From: an uncultured Verrucomicrobia subdivision 3 bacterium
Lineage (GTDB): Bacteria > Verrucomicrobiota > Verrucomicrobiia > Limisphaerales > UBA11358
DNA length: 51,139 nucleotides
Assembly: GCA_903889895.1 (NCBI GenBank)
Contig: CAISYZ010000143.1
Location: 1 to 51,139 of the forward strand
Direction: 5' to 3'
How positions within the stretch are numbered: the stretch's first letter is position 1; every line of letters starts with the position of its first letter. Below the pieces are notes generated by a model. The model saw nothing but the letters and a program-made list of their open reading frames with translations. It made no database searches and was not told the origin of the DNA. The position numbers were made by a program, and so were the translations under genes. Positions 43,879 through 51,139 of this stretch are shown piece by piece.

Positions 43879-44927
43879 GCGAACTGGATTTCAACGCGGC
43901 TTGTCCGCTGCCCATCTCCCAATATCCGCACGTCCTCATGGCGCACGGCGGCGGCGGCAAGCTGATGCACCAGCTCCTTGAAAAGGTCTTCGGCCAGGCG
44001 TTCAGCAATCCGATCCTCGATGCGCGCCACGACTCGGCGCAATTTGCCGTGCCGCCGGGAAAGCTGGCAATGACAACCGATTCCTATGTCGTGCGGCCGA
44101 TTTTCTTTCCCGGCGGCGATATAGGTTCGATGGCCATTCACGGCACGGTGAACGATCTCGCGATGAGCGGCGCGCGGCCGCTGTATTTGAGCTGCGGCTT
44201 CATCATCGAGGAAGGTTTGCCAATGGAAACATTGTGGCGCGTGGTCGGTTCCATGCGCGACGCGGCGCTCAAATGCGGCGTGCAGATTGTCACTGGCGAC
44301 ACAAAGGTCGTGGACAAAGGCAAGGGCGACGGGTTGTTCATCAACACCACCGGCCTTGGCGTTATCGAACACCCGCAAACCATCTTCCCGCAAAATGTGC
44401 AGCCCGGCGACGCGATCATTGTGAGCGGCGATCTGGGCCGGCACGGCATGGCGATCATGGCCGTGCGCGAAGGTTTGGAATTTGAGACGACCATTGAAAG
44501 CGATTCCGCGCCAGTGCAGGAACCGGTTCTGGAACTGCTGAAGCATGGCATCGAAATCCATTGTCTCCGCGACCTCACGCGCGGCGGTTTGGCGAGCGCG
44601 TTGAACGAAATTGCGGAAGCGGCGGGCGTAAAAATCATCGTGGAAGAAAAATTGATTCCCGTGCGCGAAGACGTTCACGCTGCGTGCGAGATGCTCGGCC
44701 TCGATCCGTTGCACGTCGCGAACGAAGGGCGGTTTGTCGCTTTCGTGGCGGCGCCAGACGCGGCGCGGGCGCTGGATATTCTCCGCCGGCATGAAGTTTC
44801 CGGGGCGGCGTCGCTCATCGGCCGGGTGGCGGAAAAATCGGCGCCCTTGGTCGCGATCAAGAGCGCCATTGGCGCCAGCCGGATTCTCGACATGCCCAGC
44901 GGCGAACAATTGCCGCGCATCTGCTGA
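43875..44927 (+). CDS. hypE: hydrogenase maturation protein HypE
   Basis: Dehydrates the thiocarboxamide made by HypF to thiocyanate on its own C-terminal cysteine; 350 residues, PurM-like ATP-binding fold. The C terminus is LPRIC, exactly as needed. N-terminal [18 protein letters not shown], then [18 protein letters not shown] and [20 protein letters not shown] segments are typical. The start at 43875 overlaps the hypD stop (ATGA); an in-frame start at 43827 would lie inside hypD. Last gene of the hyp set; hypA and hypB do not follow. Confidence 0.95.
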   Translation: MSELDFNAACPLPISQYPHVLMAHGGGGKLMHQLLEKVFGQAFSNPILDARHDSAQFAVPPGKLAMTTDSYVVRPIFFPGGDIGSMAIHGTVNDLAMSGARPLYLSCGFIIEEGLPMETLWRVVGSMRDAALKCGVQIVTGDTKVVDKGKGDGLFINTTGLGVIEHPQTIFPQNVQPGDAIIVSGDLGRHGMAIMAVREGLEFETTIESDSAPVQEPVLELLKHGIEIHCLRDLTRGGLASALNEIAEAAGVKIIVEEKLIPVREDVHAACEMLGLDPLHVANEGRFVAFVAAPDAARALDILRRHEVSGAASLIGRVAEKSAPLVAIKSAIGASRILDMPSGEQLPRIC

Positions 44928-45098
44928 CGGCTGGTCTTCGTTTTGTTCCCGAACCATTCCCTCCGGTTCGGATGGCGGTGACTAATGGTTAAGATTAATT
45001 CCTCAAACGGCGACAATTGGTCAGGCAAGATATGTCAAGGATTCAACAATAGCCGTGTGGTATCTGAATTGTGTTTAGCCGTATTTTGCTTCAAACGA

Positions 45099-46016
45099 GT
45101 GGAAGACACAATTACACAGACGGTCGCCGGTTCGCCGGGAGGTAAAAAGAAACCCAATGTTTCTTTCCATCAACTCCAAGTGCGCGACACGGCGTTTGAT
45201 CGGCCGCGCGACTGGCTGGGCAATCGTTTTATCTACGCGGTGATTTCTTCCCGCGCCACCGGCTTGTCGCTGGGCGTCGACGTCAACCCCGACAAGAAGT
45301 GCAATTTTGACTGCTCCTATTGTGAGGTGGACCGCCGCATCCCGTCCCGCGCACACAAGCTCGATGTCGAAGTGATGGCGGCGGAGCTGCGCAAGACCAT
45401 CGCCTTCATCCAGAGCGGCAAGCTGGTGGAACTGCCGTCCTACCGCACGCTGCCCACCGAACTCTTGCGGCTGCGGCAGGTGGCCTTGAGCGGCGACGGC
45501 GAGCCGACGCTTGCGACGAATTTTGTGGAGGTGGTTCAAGCCGTGGTCCGCGTGCGCGCGCTCGGCGGCTTTTTCAAACTGGTCCTCTACACGAACGGCA
45601 CCGGCCTGGATCATCCGAATGTCCTGCGCGGATTGGAACTGCTCACCCACTCCGACGAAGTCTGGATCAAGCTCGACGGTGGCACGCAGTCGTTCATCGA
45701 CAAGGTGAACCGTCCCGACGTGCCGCTGGAAAAGATCCTCTCCAACATCTTGCTCGTCGGCCGGCTGCGGCCGGTGGTCATTCAAAGCTTGTTTCCCGCC
45801 ATCCACGGCGAAGAACCGCCCTTCGAGGAGATCCGCGAATACGCCCAGCGGCTCAAGGAACTCAAGGCTGGCGGCGCGCAAATCTCCATGGTGCAGATTT
45901 ATTCCGCGGCGCGACCGGGCGTAAACGCCGAGTGGGGACATCTGCCCTTGCGCGTGCTGTCGCAGATTGCCCAGACCGTCCGGCTTACGGCGGGGCTGCG
46001 CGCCGAGGTGTTTTGA
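45099..46016 (+). CDS. radical SAM protein (COG0731-like)
   Basis: Radical S-adenosylmethionine enzyme of unknown substrate, about 305 residues from the GTG at 45099. The cluster motif is C-x3-C-x2-C in DKKCNFDCSYCEV, after GLSLGVDVNP, the arrangement of COG0731 (TYW1-related) proteins. SGDGEPTLATNF and NGTGLDHPNVLRGL are the SAM-binding GEP-type and strand motifs; later EVWIKLDGGTQSFIDKVNRP is also family-like. The frame is open back to an ATG at 44985, but those 38 residues look unlike the family; the true start is uncertain. It is downstream of hypE, in the same direction, with a strong terminator after it. A hydrogenase role is possible but unsupported. Confidence 0.75.
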   Translation: MEDTITQTVAGSPGGKKKPNVSFHQLQVRDTAFDRPRDWLGNRFIYAVISSRATGLSLGVDVNPDKKCNFDCSYCEVDRRIPSRAHKLDVEVMAAELRKTIAFIQSGKLVELPSYRTLPTELLRLRQVALSGDGEPTLATNFVEVVQAVVRVRALGGFFKLVLYTNGTGLDHPNVLRGLELLTHSDEVWIKLDGGTQSFIDKVNRPDVPLEKILSNILLVGRLRPVVIQSLFPAIHGEEPPFEEIREYAQRLKELKAGGAQISMVQIYSAARPGVNAEWGHLPLRVLSQIAQTVRLTAGLRAEVF

Positions 46017-46061
46017 TTTTGGTGTGGTTCACTGTTTGGTGTGGCAATAGTTGGTATGGTT

Positions 46062-46098
46062 CTGGCCGCCGGGTGGTTACCGGCGGCCAGTTTTATTT
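46062..46098 (+). terminator. Rho-independent terminator after the radical SAM gene
   Basis: CTGGCCGCCGG-GTGGTTA-CCGGCGGCCAG followed by TTTTATTT: a perfect 11-base GC-rich stem 45 bases after the stop. It also shows that the following frame should be started downstream of it, at 46108, rather than at 46051. Confidence 0.85.
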
Positions 46099-46107
46099 GT
46101 CCGCCTA

Positions 46108-46506
46108 ATGACGCCCCGCGTGTGCAGAACCGCCGCCGCCAGCATCCGCGCGATGGAACTCTCCACGGCGGTCAGTCCCCCCATTTTCCAATGGGGCAAC
46201 GCCCAACGGCAATTGAAACGCACCCGCCGTCTGCTGCCCGACCGCGAAGCCCATCTGAATGCTCTCGGTTTTCCCTGGGTCAGACAGCGCCGATCAACGG
46301 AAATTTGGGACCGCCAGTTGGCCAAACTTTCGGCCAATCAGCAACGCTTTGGCCACTGCCGCGTGCCGTGGAACTGGAGCAAAAACGTGACGCTGGGCCG
46401 CTCTCCTTACACCGGAACCTTGAGGAAACAGACAAACCGAAACCACCGGAAACAGTCTCATGGCAGTGGCCTAATGAATGGGGTCCAAGCACAACGAGCT
46501 GATTGA
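46108..46506 (+). pseudogene. helicase-associated (HA) domain remnant
   Basis: A frame of 132 residues holding one recognisable helicase-associated repeat: RLLPDREAHLNALGFPW then WDRQLAKLSANQQRFGHCRVP, matching the HA pattern LDALGFxW...W..M...L..Y...HGHCxVP, and KNVTLGR. Intact HA proteins carry several such repeats after a helicase or alone; here a single copy is followed by a basic, low-complexity tail without a domain. It is probably a decayed fragment, though a small working HA protein cannot be ruled out. It begins 10 bases after a terminator. Confidence 0.5.
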
Positions 46507-46599
46507 CAATACTTCGAGCAACGTCTTCTAAACTGCGCGGCTGATTTTGCAGCCATGGGCAAAAATCTATGGCGATAATGAAATTCCTGATTTATCGTC

Positions 46600-47172
46600 A
46601 TGCCCACAGTCATGAGCGACATTACTCTGGTTTTAGAATCAGTCCGGCGCGGTGAGAGCAAGCCCACGGATGTATTATTCCCGCTGGTCTATGAGGAATT
46701 GCGCCGACTGGCGGCGGCACGGATGGCCAGAGAGGCTGCCGGACACACATTGCAACCGACGGCGCTGGTGCATGAGGCATGGCTGCAACTGGTGGGTGAG
46801 GGCGACCGGACGTGGAAAAACCGCGCACATTTTTTTGGCGCGGCGGCTGACGCGATGCGACGCATCCTCATTGACAACGCGCGGCGAAAGTCCGCCCTGA
46901 AGCGTGGTGGCGACCAGAGCCGGGTGCCGATTGAAGATCTGGAGATTACCGCTGCGACGCCGGATGAGCATGTCTTGCTCATTGACGAGGCGTTGCAATG
47001 GCTGGAGCAGGAAGATGCGGTGAAGGCGCGGATTGTATCGCTAAAATTTTTTGGCGGGCTGACGAATGAAGAAGTCGCGGAAAGCACCGGCACGAGTCTG
47101 CGGACGGTGAACCGGGAGTGGGTCGTCGCCAAGATAAAATTATTCCGCTGGATTCGCGAGCAGAACGCATGA
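46600..47172 (+). CDS. ECF-type sigma factor
   Basis: Extracytoplasmic-function sigma factor of 190 residues, of the group typically encoded next to large Ser/Thr kinases (TIGR02999-like). Region 2 spans DVLFPLVYEELRRLAAARMAREAAGHTLQ to about 75, with ALVHEAWLQL and HFFGAAADAMRRILIDNARRK; region 4 is LTNEEVAESTGTSLRTVNREWVVAKIKL. An alternative start is at 46612. No anti-sigma factor is adjacent. Its stop overlaps the kinase start (ATGA at 47169-47172), so the two are made together and the kinase is the probable controller or target. Confidence 0.93.
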   Translation: MPTVMSDITLVLESVRRGESKPTDVLFPLVYEELRRLAAARMAREAAGHTLQPTALVHEAWLQLVGEGDRTWKNRAHFFGAAADAMRRILIDNARRKSALKRGGDQSRVPIEDLEITAATPDEHVLLIDEALQWLEQEDAVKARIVSLKFFGGLTNEEVAESTGTSLRTVNREWVVAKIKLFRWIREQNA

Positions 47173-49379
47173 CGCCAGAATCACAATTGGAAGAGGCGGT
47201 GTGCTTTGCCGCGCTGAACGTCCCGGATGCGACGTTGCGCGCCAATTTTCTGGATCGCGCCTGCGCGGGCGATGCGCGCTTGCGCGCGGCGGTGGAGGAA
47301 ATGTTGCAGGCGCATGCCGCTGCCGAGAACTTTTTTGCCAGGGGCAACGCGGCAGTGAATGCTCCGGAGTTGGATGCACAAACGGCGGCGGCCATCAAGG
47401 CGTCGAACGAGGAAATTGATTTTACCGACGAGCAGATTGGCAGCCGCGTGGGCCGTTACAAGTTATTGCAAAAAATTGGCGAGGGCGGCTGCGGCGCGGT
47501 CTATCTGGCCGAACAGGAGGAACCGGTGCGCCGGCAGGTGGCGCTCAAAGTCATCAAGCTGGGCATGGACACGAAGAGCGTCATCGCGCGGTTTGAGGCC
47601 GAGCGGCAGGCGCTCGCGATGATGGATCATCCCAACATCGCGCGTGTGCTTGATGCGGGCGCGACGGAAACGGGGCGGCCTTTTTTTGTGATGGAACTCG
47701 TGCGCGGGACGCGCATCACCAAATATTGTGACGATCATAATTTGGATACCGCGCAGCGTTTGGAATTATTTATCCAGACTTGCCGCGCCATCCAGCACGC
47801 GCATCAAAAGGGCATTATTCATCGCGACATCAAGCCGTCGAATATTTTGGTGACACTCCAGGATGGCGCGCCGGTGCCGAAGGTGATTGATTTTGGGATT
47901 GCGAAGGCGACGGAAGGGCGGTTGACGGACAATACGCTTTTCACCGCCGTCGAACAGTTCGTCGGCACCCCGGCTTACATGAGTCCCGAACAGGCAGAGA
48001 TCAGCGGGCTGGATGTGGACACGCGCAGTGACATTTACAGTCTGGGAGTTTTGCTTTACGAGTTGCTCACCGGCCGGACGCCGTTCGACACCAACATCCT
48101 GATGAAGTCAGGGCTGGACGAGATGCGGCGGACCTTGCGCGAAAAAGATCCGCAACTGCCCTCGACCATGGTCACGTCGCTGCGCCGGACGGAATTGACG
48201 CTGACCGCCAGCCAGCGCCACGCGGAACCGCCGAAATTGATTTCAGAAATCAAAGGTGATTTGGACTGGATTGTGATGAAGTCGCTGGAAAAAGATCGCA
48301 ATCGCCGATACGACACCGCGAACGGACTGGCGATGGACATCCAGCGTTATCTCGACAGCGAACCGGTGGTGGCGCGTCCGCCCAGCCGCCTTTACCGGCT
48401 GCAAAAACTGGTGCGGCGGAATAAAATCGTTTTCGCCGCCAGCGGGGCGGTGGCGCTGGCGCTGCTGATTGGATTGGGCCTGTCCACCTGGCTTTTTTTC
48501 CGTGAGCGCGAGGCGCGGTTTCATGAACGCGATGCCCGTGAACGGGAAACCCAACTGCGCGCGGAGGCCGAAGACCGCGCCAAGATCACGCAGGCGGTAA
48601 TGTTTGTGAGCCAGGGAAAATATGATGAGGCGGATGAAATTCTCAGCGAGGTGAAAATTTTTCCGGTCAACCCGACCCTGGATTGCGCGTCCGCGCTCCG
48701 CTCGGTGGGAGAATGGCAGGCGTTGCAAGGCCACTGGCAATTGGCCGGCGAGCGCTACTCGGCCCTAATCAAAATAGACAAGCTGGACAGTCTCAGCCAG
48801 GTCATCTTTGACTACCAAGCCTGCAGCGCGATTTTGGCAGAAAATGGCGACATGGAACAATTCGGACGTCTGTGGCGAATGGCCGTTACCAATTTCGCAG
48901 AGGCGCCCAATGGCAGCATCTTGCTTGCCTGTATTCTTTTGCCCTTGAATAAATTTCAAATCGATACGTTGAAGCCGATGGTGGATGTTTCGGAAAAACA
49001 AATTCACGCGATCCCCAAAAACCATCAGAGCGAGTGGACCTTTGTCCCTTTGGGTCTGTGGCAATACCGTTGTGGTAATTACGACGCGGCCATCCAATGG
49101 TGTCAACGCGCCCTGGCGCAGGGTAATAAATTTCCCTGTAGCGATGCCACCATCCATGTCATTTTGGCCATGGCTTATTATCAAAGCGGTCAAACCAGCG
49201 AAGCCTGCTCCGAACTGGCGCTGGGCCGCCAGCTGATTGACGATAAATTCAAGACCGGTTTGGATCATGGCCGGCCCGGTTCCGGTTTCTGGTATGATTG
49301 GGTTTATGCCCGTCACCTGTCGCAGGAAGCGGCGGCGTTGATTAATTGTGATTCTGAAAAGCCCGGTGCCGCCCAGTGA
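47169..49379 (+). CDS. membrane Ser/Thr protein kinase with TPR-like C terminus
   Basis: Hanks-type kinase of 736 residues. An N-terminal helical segment (1-95) precedes the kinase domain: GEGGCGAV (104-111), K127, HRDIKPSN (218-225), DFG (241-243), GTPAYMSPEQ (266-275). All catalytic residues are intact. A single transmembrane helix lies at about 418-444, followed by a charged linker and, to the end, helical repeats of TPR type with the LRSVGEWQALQGHWQLAGERYSAL pattern, likely a periplasmic sensor part. Translationally coupled to the ECF sigma factor upstream. Confidence 0.93.
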   Translation: MTPESQLEEAVCFAALNVPDATLRANFLDRACAGDARLRAAVEEMLQAHAAAENFFARGNAAVNAPELDAQTAAAIKASNEEIDFTDEQIGSRVGRYKLLQKIGEGGCGAVYLAEQEEPVRRQVALKVIKLGMDTKSVIARFEAERQALAMMDHPNIARVLDAGATETGRPFFVMELVRGTRITKYCDDHNLDTAQRLELFIQTCRAIQHAHQKGIIHRDIKPSNILVTLQDGAPVPKVIDFGIAKATEGRLTDNTLFTAVEQFVGTPAYMSPEQAEISGLDVDTRSDIYSLGVLLYELLTGRTPFDTNILMKSGLDEMRRTLREKDPQLPSTMVTSLRRTELTLTASQRHAEPPKLISEIKGDLDWIVMKSLEKDRNRRYDTANGLAMDIQRYLDSEPVVARPPSRLYRLQKLVRRNKIVFAASGAVALALLIGLGLSTWLFFREREARFHERDARERETQLRAEAEDRAKITQAVMFVSQGKYDEADEILSEVKIFPVNPTLDCASALRSVGEWQALQGHWQLAGERYSALIKIDKLDSLSQVIFDYQACSAILAENGDMEQFGRLWRMAVTNFAEAPNGSILLACILLPLNKFQIDTLKPMVDVSEKQIHAIPKNHQSEWTFVPLGLWQYRCGNYDAAIQWCQRALAQGNKFPCSDATIHVILAMAYYQSGQTSEACSELALGRQLIDDKFKTGLDHGRPGSGFWYDWVYARHLSQEAAALINCDSEKPGAAQ

Positions 49380-49543
49380 ACTAACTTGCCTGCCTTGAAA
49401 AACTTCACGCCCAAGCCGGGCTTTGAATAACTTCCCGATTCCGGAGATCCTGTGGGCGGATAAAAAACTGGCACTTTTGCCGGGATGAATCCGCGTTATT
49501 GGGTGATTGAAGCTCTTGAATATTGCCTGATTAGCCCGACGAT

Positions 49544-50272
49544 ATGCCAATTAACGTAGCCATTGTAGAGAATGACCGGCAGACATTAATCGAACTTGGC
49601 CGGCTGATTGATTCAACGGCAGGCTTGCATTGCTCCGGACGGTATACCTGTCTGGTCAGCGCCTTGAATGAATTTCCCGATGCCTTGCCGGATGTGCTTT
49701 TGATGGACATCAATCTGCCGGGTTTGGACAGGGTCGGTAGTGTGCGCCGGGTCAAAGCGGACTATCCAGATTTGTTGGTTTTGGTGCTGACCACCTTGGA
49801 AAGCATCAACACAGTTGTCTCGGCGATATCCGGCGGGGCGGTGGGCTATTTGCTGAAGCCCAGTTCGCCGGAGCAAATCATCAACGCCATTTGCGATGTT
49901 TATCGAGGCGGTTCGCCCGTGACCAGCAGCATTGCGCGTCAGATTTTGGGTTTGTTCCAGCCGGCCGCCGTGACGGGGCATTCTCACCAGAATCTTTCCC
50001 TGCGTGAACAAGAAGTGCTCGATCATCTCGCTTGGGGATACAGTTACCAGAAAATTGCCGATGAGTTGAAAGTCAGCTACGCCACGGTTCATACGCACAT
50101 CCGGCATATTTACAAGAAGCTTCGGGTCAATTGCCGCACGGATGCTGTGACATATTATTTGCGACAACAACCCGGTTGGCTGGTTCCAGTCCGCGCACGG
50201 CAATCCCAAATGAAAGCATTTTTCAACGGGGCCAATCAACCAAGCAATTATGCCACTGCCGGCGCAATTTGA
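49544..50272 (+). CDS. orphan NarL/LuxR-type response regulator
   Basis: Two-component regulator of 242 residues. The receiver domain has the phosphorylation site D55 in LLMDINLPG, acidic residues at 9-11, a threonine switch (T83 or T84) and K105. The LuxR helix-turn-helix is LSLREQEVLDHLAWGYSYQKIADEL and the recognition helix around SYATVHTHIRHIYKKL. The last 35 residues are a tail beyond the DNA-binding domain. No histidine kinase gene is within the window; the kinase pair upstream ends 164 bases before. Targets unknown. Confidence 0.92.
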   Translation: MPINVAIVENDRQTLIELGRLIDSTAGLHCSGRYTCLVSALNEFPDALPDVLLMDINLPGLDRVGSVRRVKADYPDLLVLVLTTLESINTVVSAISGGAVGYLLKPSSPEQIINAICDVYRGGSPVTSSIARQILGLFQPAAVTGHSHQNLSLREQEVLDHLAWGYSYQKIADELKVSYATVHTHIRHIYKKLRVNCRTDAVTYYLRQQPGWLVPVRARQSQMKAFFNGANQPSNYATAGAI

Positions 50273-50465
50273 CAGGGTTGGACTAATTAAAATTCAGCTT
50301 TGCCTGATTCCTGCCAATTAGGACTTCAGTCTTCCAGTTGGACAGGCGATGACGTTAACTATTTGAACTGTTGCGCAAACATACCTGATTTATGGCAAAA
50401 TTTTGGACGTTTGTGTATATTTTTATTTCCACTATTGGGACGCTGGGGCAGTTTTTGTCAGTAAT

Positions 50466-50780
50466 ATAACTTGATTCCGTAACGCCAGCACTTTGCTGGG
50501 GCGCACCATCACTCTGGGGCGTGACGCCAGCCCTTTGGTTCTACATAAAAGACCTTCACGCCGTGGCAAAAGACCATTGCGCTGTCCCAAAAGACCTTCG
50601 GGCCGAAGCGTCGGCCCTTTGTCCCGTTATGGCAGCACCGTGTTTTATGGTATTAGCCATTTGCGTCGTGACAACAGCCATTCGCTGCGTTATGTCAGTC
50701 CGTTGAGCCGTCATAAAAGACTTTTGCCGCGTGATGGAATCACATTGCGCCGTGACTAAATCCTTCTTTGAGCTGGCAAA
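50466..50780. repeat. tandem array, fifteen units of exactly 21 bp
   Basis: Fifteen diverged units of 21 bases, with starts at 50466, 50487, 50508 and so on. Better units read AGCCATTTGCGTCGTGACAAC (50655-50675) or ATCACATTGCGCCGTGACTAA (50739-50759); consensus about AGMCMTTTGCGCCGTGACAAA. The first unit is weak. The sequence is unrelated to the array at 26967-27176, but the period is identical and never slips. Confidence 0.85.
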
Positions 50781-50877
50781 ACAAAGGTGTTATGCCATTT
50801 CAGACGGGGCTGTTGCCGCTGGTTTTGGTCCGGGCACCGCCCAAATCAGGTGCCTTTTTTAATCAATAGTCTCACTA

Positions 50878-50897
50878 ATTGTGAAAAAATTCACAAT
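50878..50897. promoter_or_regulatory. CRP-like palindrome
   Basis: ATTGTGAA-AAAA-TTCACAAT, perfect 8-base arms containing TGTGA-N6-TCACA, the consensus core of CRP sites. It follows the 21-bp array and may regulate a gene to the right of the window. A GTGA-N6-TCAC site also lies before actA. Confidence 0.45.
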
Positions 50898-51139
50898 GTC
50901 ATGAATCGGATGGCACAATCCAAGCTAATGAAAAACTTGCTTCCAACGGGCGGACCTTGTGGCTCTGCCGGTTGTTTTTAAGGGAAAAACAACATAAAAC
51001 ATCACTACTGTCCGGTTAAGGTTTTGCTGACAACGATTTCATTTCGGTAAAATCTGGCTATTCTCGCTGTCCGGTCATTTTTCGATTTCAATTCTGCGAC
51101 GCTTCCTTGAGGGTGGTTCCCCGCATTCCTGCGGTATTC

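Larger units (their letters stand above)
50273..51139. other. gene-free right end of the window
   Basis: 867 bases without a convincing gene. It contains the 21-bp array (50466-50780), a CRP-like palindrome (50878-50897) and a direct repeat of CTGTCCGGT (51008-51016 and 51067-51075). The frame at 50493-50759 is the array read as protein and is not accepted as a gene. A gene may begin beyond the window. Confidence 0.55.

Noticed and set aside
44949..44971. Hairpin CCGAACC...GGTTCGG after hypE as a terminator
   Set aside because: Only seven base pairs, and no T tract follows. Not strong enough to call.
46051..46107. Upstream start for the helicase-associated remnant
   Set aside because: This stretch lies within the terminator hairpin of the radical SAM gene and codes for a non-HA sequence.
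50493..50759. Plus-strand frame of 88 residues, Arg/Ser/Pro-rich
   Set aside because: Also a reading of a 21-bp array, starting inside it. Treated as DNA repeat, not gene.

Overview
The window looks like a chromosomal segment of a free-living, aerobic or facultative Gram-negative member of the Verrucomicrobiota, most like the Pedosphaera/Limisphaerales side of the phylum. This is inferred from the gene families, not from a marker gene. The pointers are a complete alternative complex III operon, an ECF sigma factor translationally coupled to a large membrane Ser/Thr kinase, a helicase-associated-domain remnant, a huge secreted pectin-lyase/beta-strand-repeat protein ending in FYRLQVQ, and GC-rich coding DNA with short AT-rich gaps. 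No rRNA, tRNA, CRISPR array or complete insertion sequence was seen.

Layout. 0.1-7.7 kb: housekeeping genes, mostly on the plus strand (YugP-type zinc protease, RpoD-like sigma factor, apt, PAP2 phosphatase, OGG1-type glycosylase, ComB-like phosphatase, a lytic transglycosylase on the minus strand, a HemX/CcsA-like membrane protein, and a short hemA). 8.1-19.2 kb: one tightly overlapping respiratory operon, actABCDEF of alternative complex III, then a small membrane protein and three proteins resembling cbb3 oxidase subunits I, II and III. 19.2-21.4 kb: queG and aroK on minus, maf on plus. 21.4-26.5 kb: a 1684-residue secreted PL4-type lyase on minus. 26.5-27.4 kb: a gene-poor gap with a 21-bp tandem array. 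27.4-34.2 kb: a DUF155-like membrane protein, a YhbY-like protein, an M20 dipeptidase, a degenerate kinase and a divergent membrane pyrophosphatase. 34.5-44.9 kb: an NAD-linked group 3d-like [NiFe]-hydrogenase cluster, hoxEFUYH, then hoxW and hypFCDE. 45.1-50.3 kb: a radical SAM protein, a helicase-associated-domain remnant, the ECF/kinase pair and an orphan LuxR-type response regulator. 50.3-51.1 kb: a gene-free end with a second, unrelated 21-bp array and a CRP-like palindrome.

How the genes work together. Quinol oxidised by alternative complex III should pass electrons through the ActA and ActE hemes toward a terminal oxidase. The operon ends with cbb3-like subunits, but the CcoN-like subunit has lost every histidine that would hold heme b, heme b3 or CuB. 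It therefore cannot be a conventional oxygen-reducing subunit. The soluble Hox hydrogenase would couple H2 and NAD(H); hoxW and hypFCDE supply most of its maturation, but hypA and hypB are not here.

Most interesting signals. (1) The metal-ligand-free CcoN homologue locked into the complex III operon. (2) Short heptanucleotide-repeat inserts carried in frame inside conserved genes (queG once, hypF three times, one of them palindromic). (3) Two unrelated intergenic arrays with an exact 21-bp period, two turns of B-DNA. All positions and motifs were read by eye; family assignments rest on motif recognition, without database searches.
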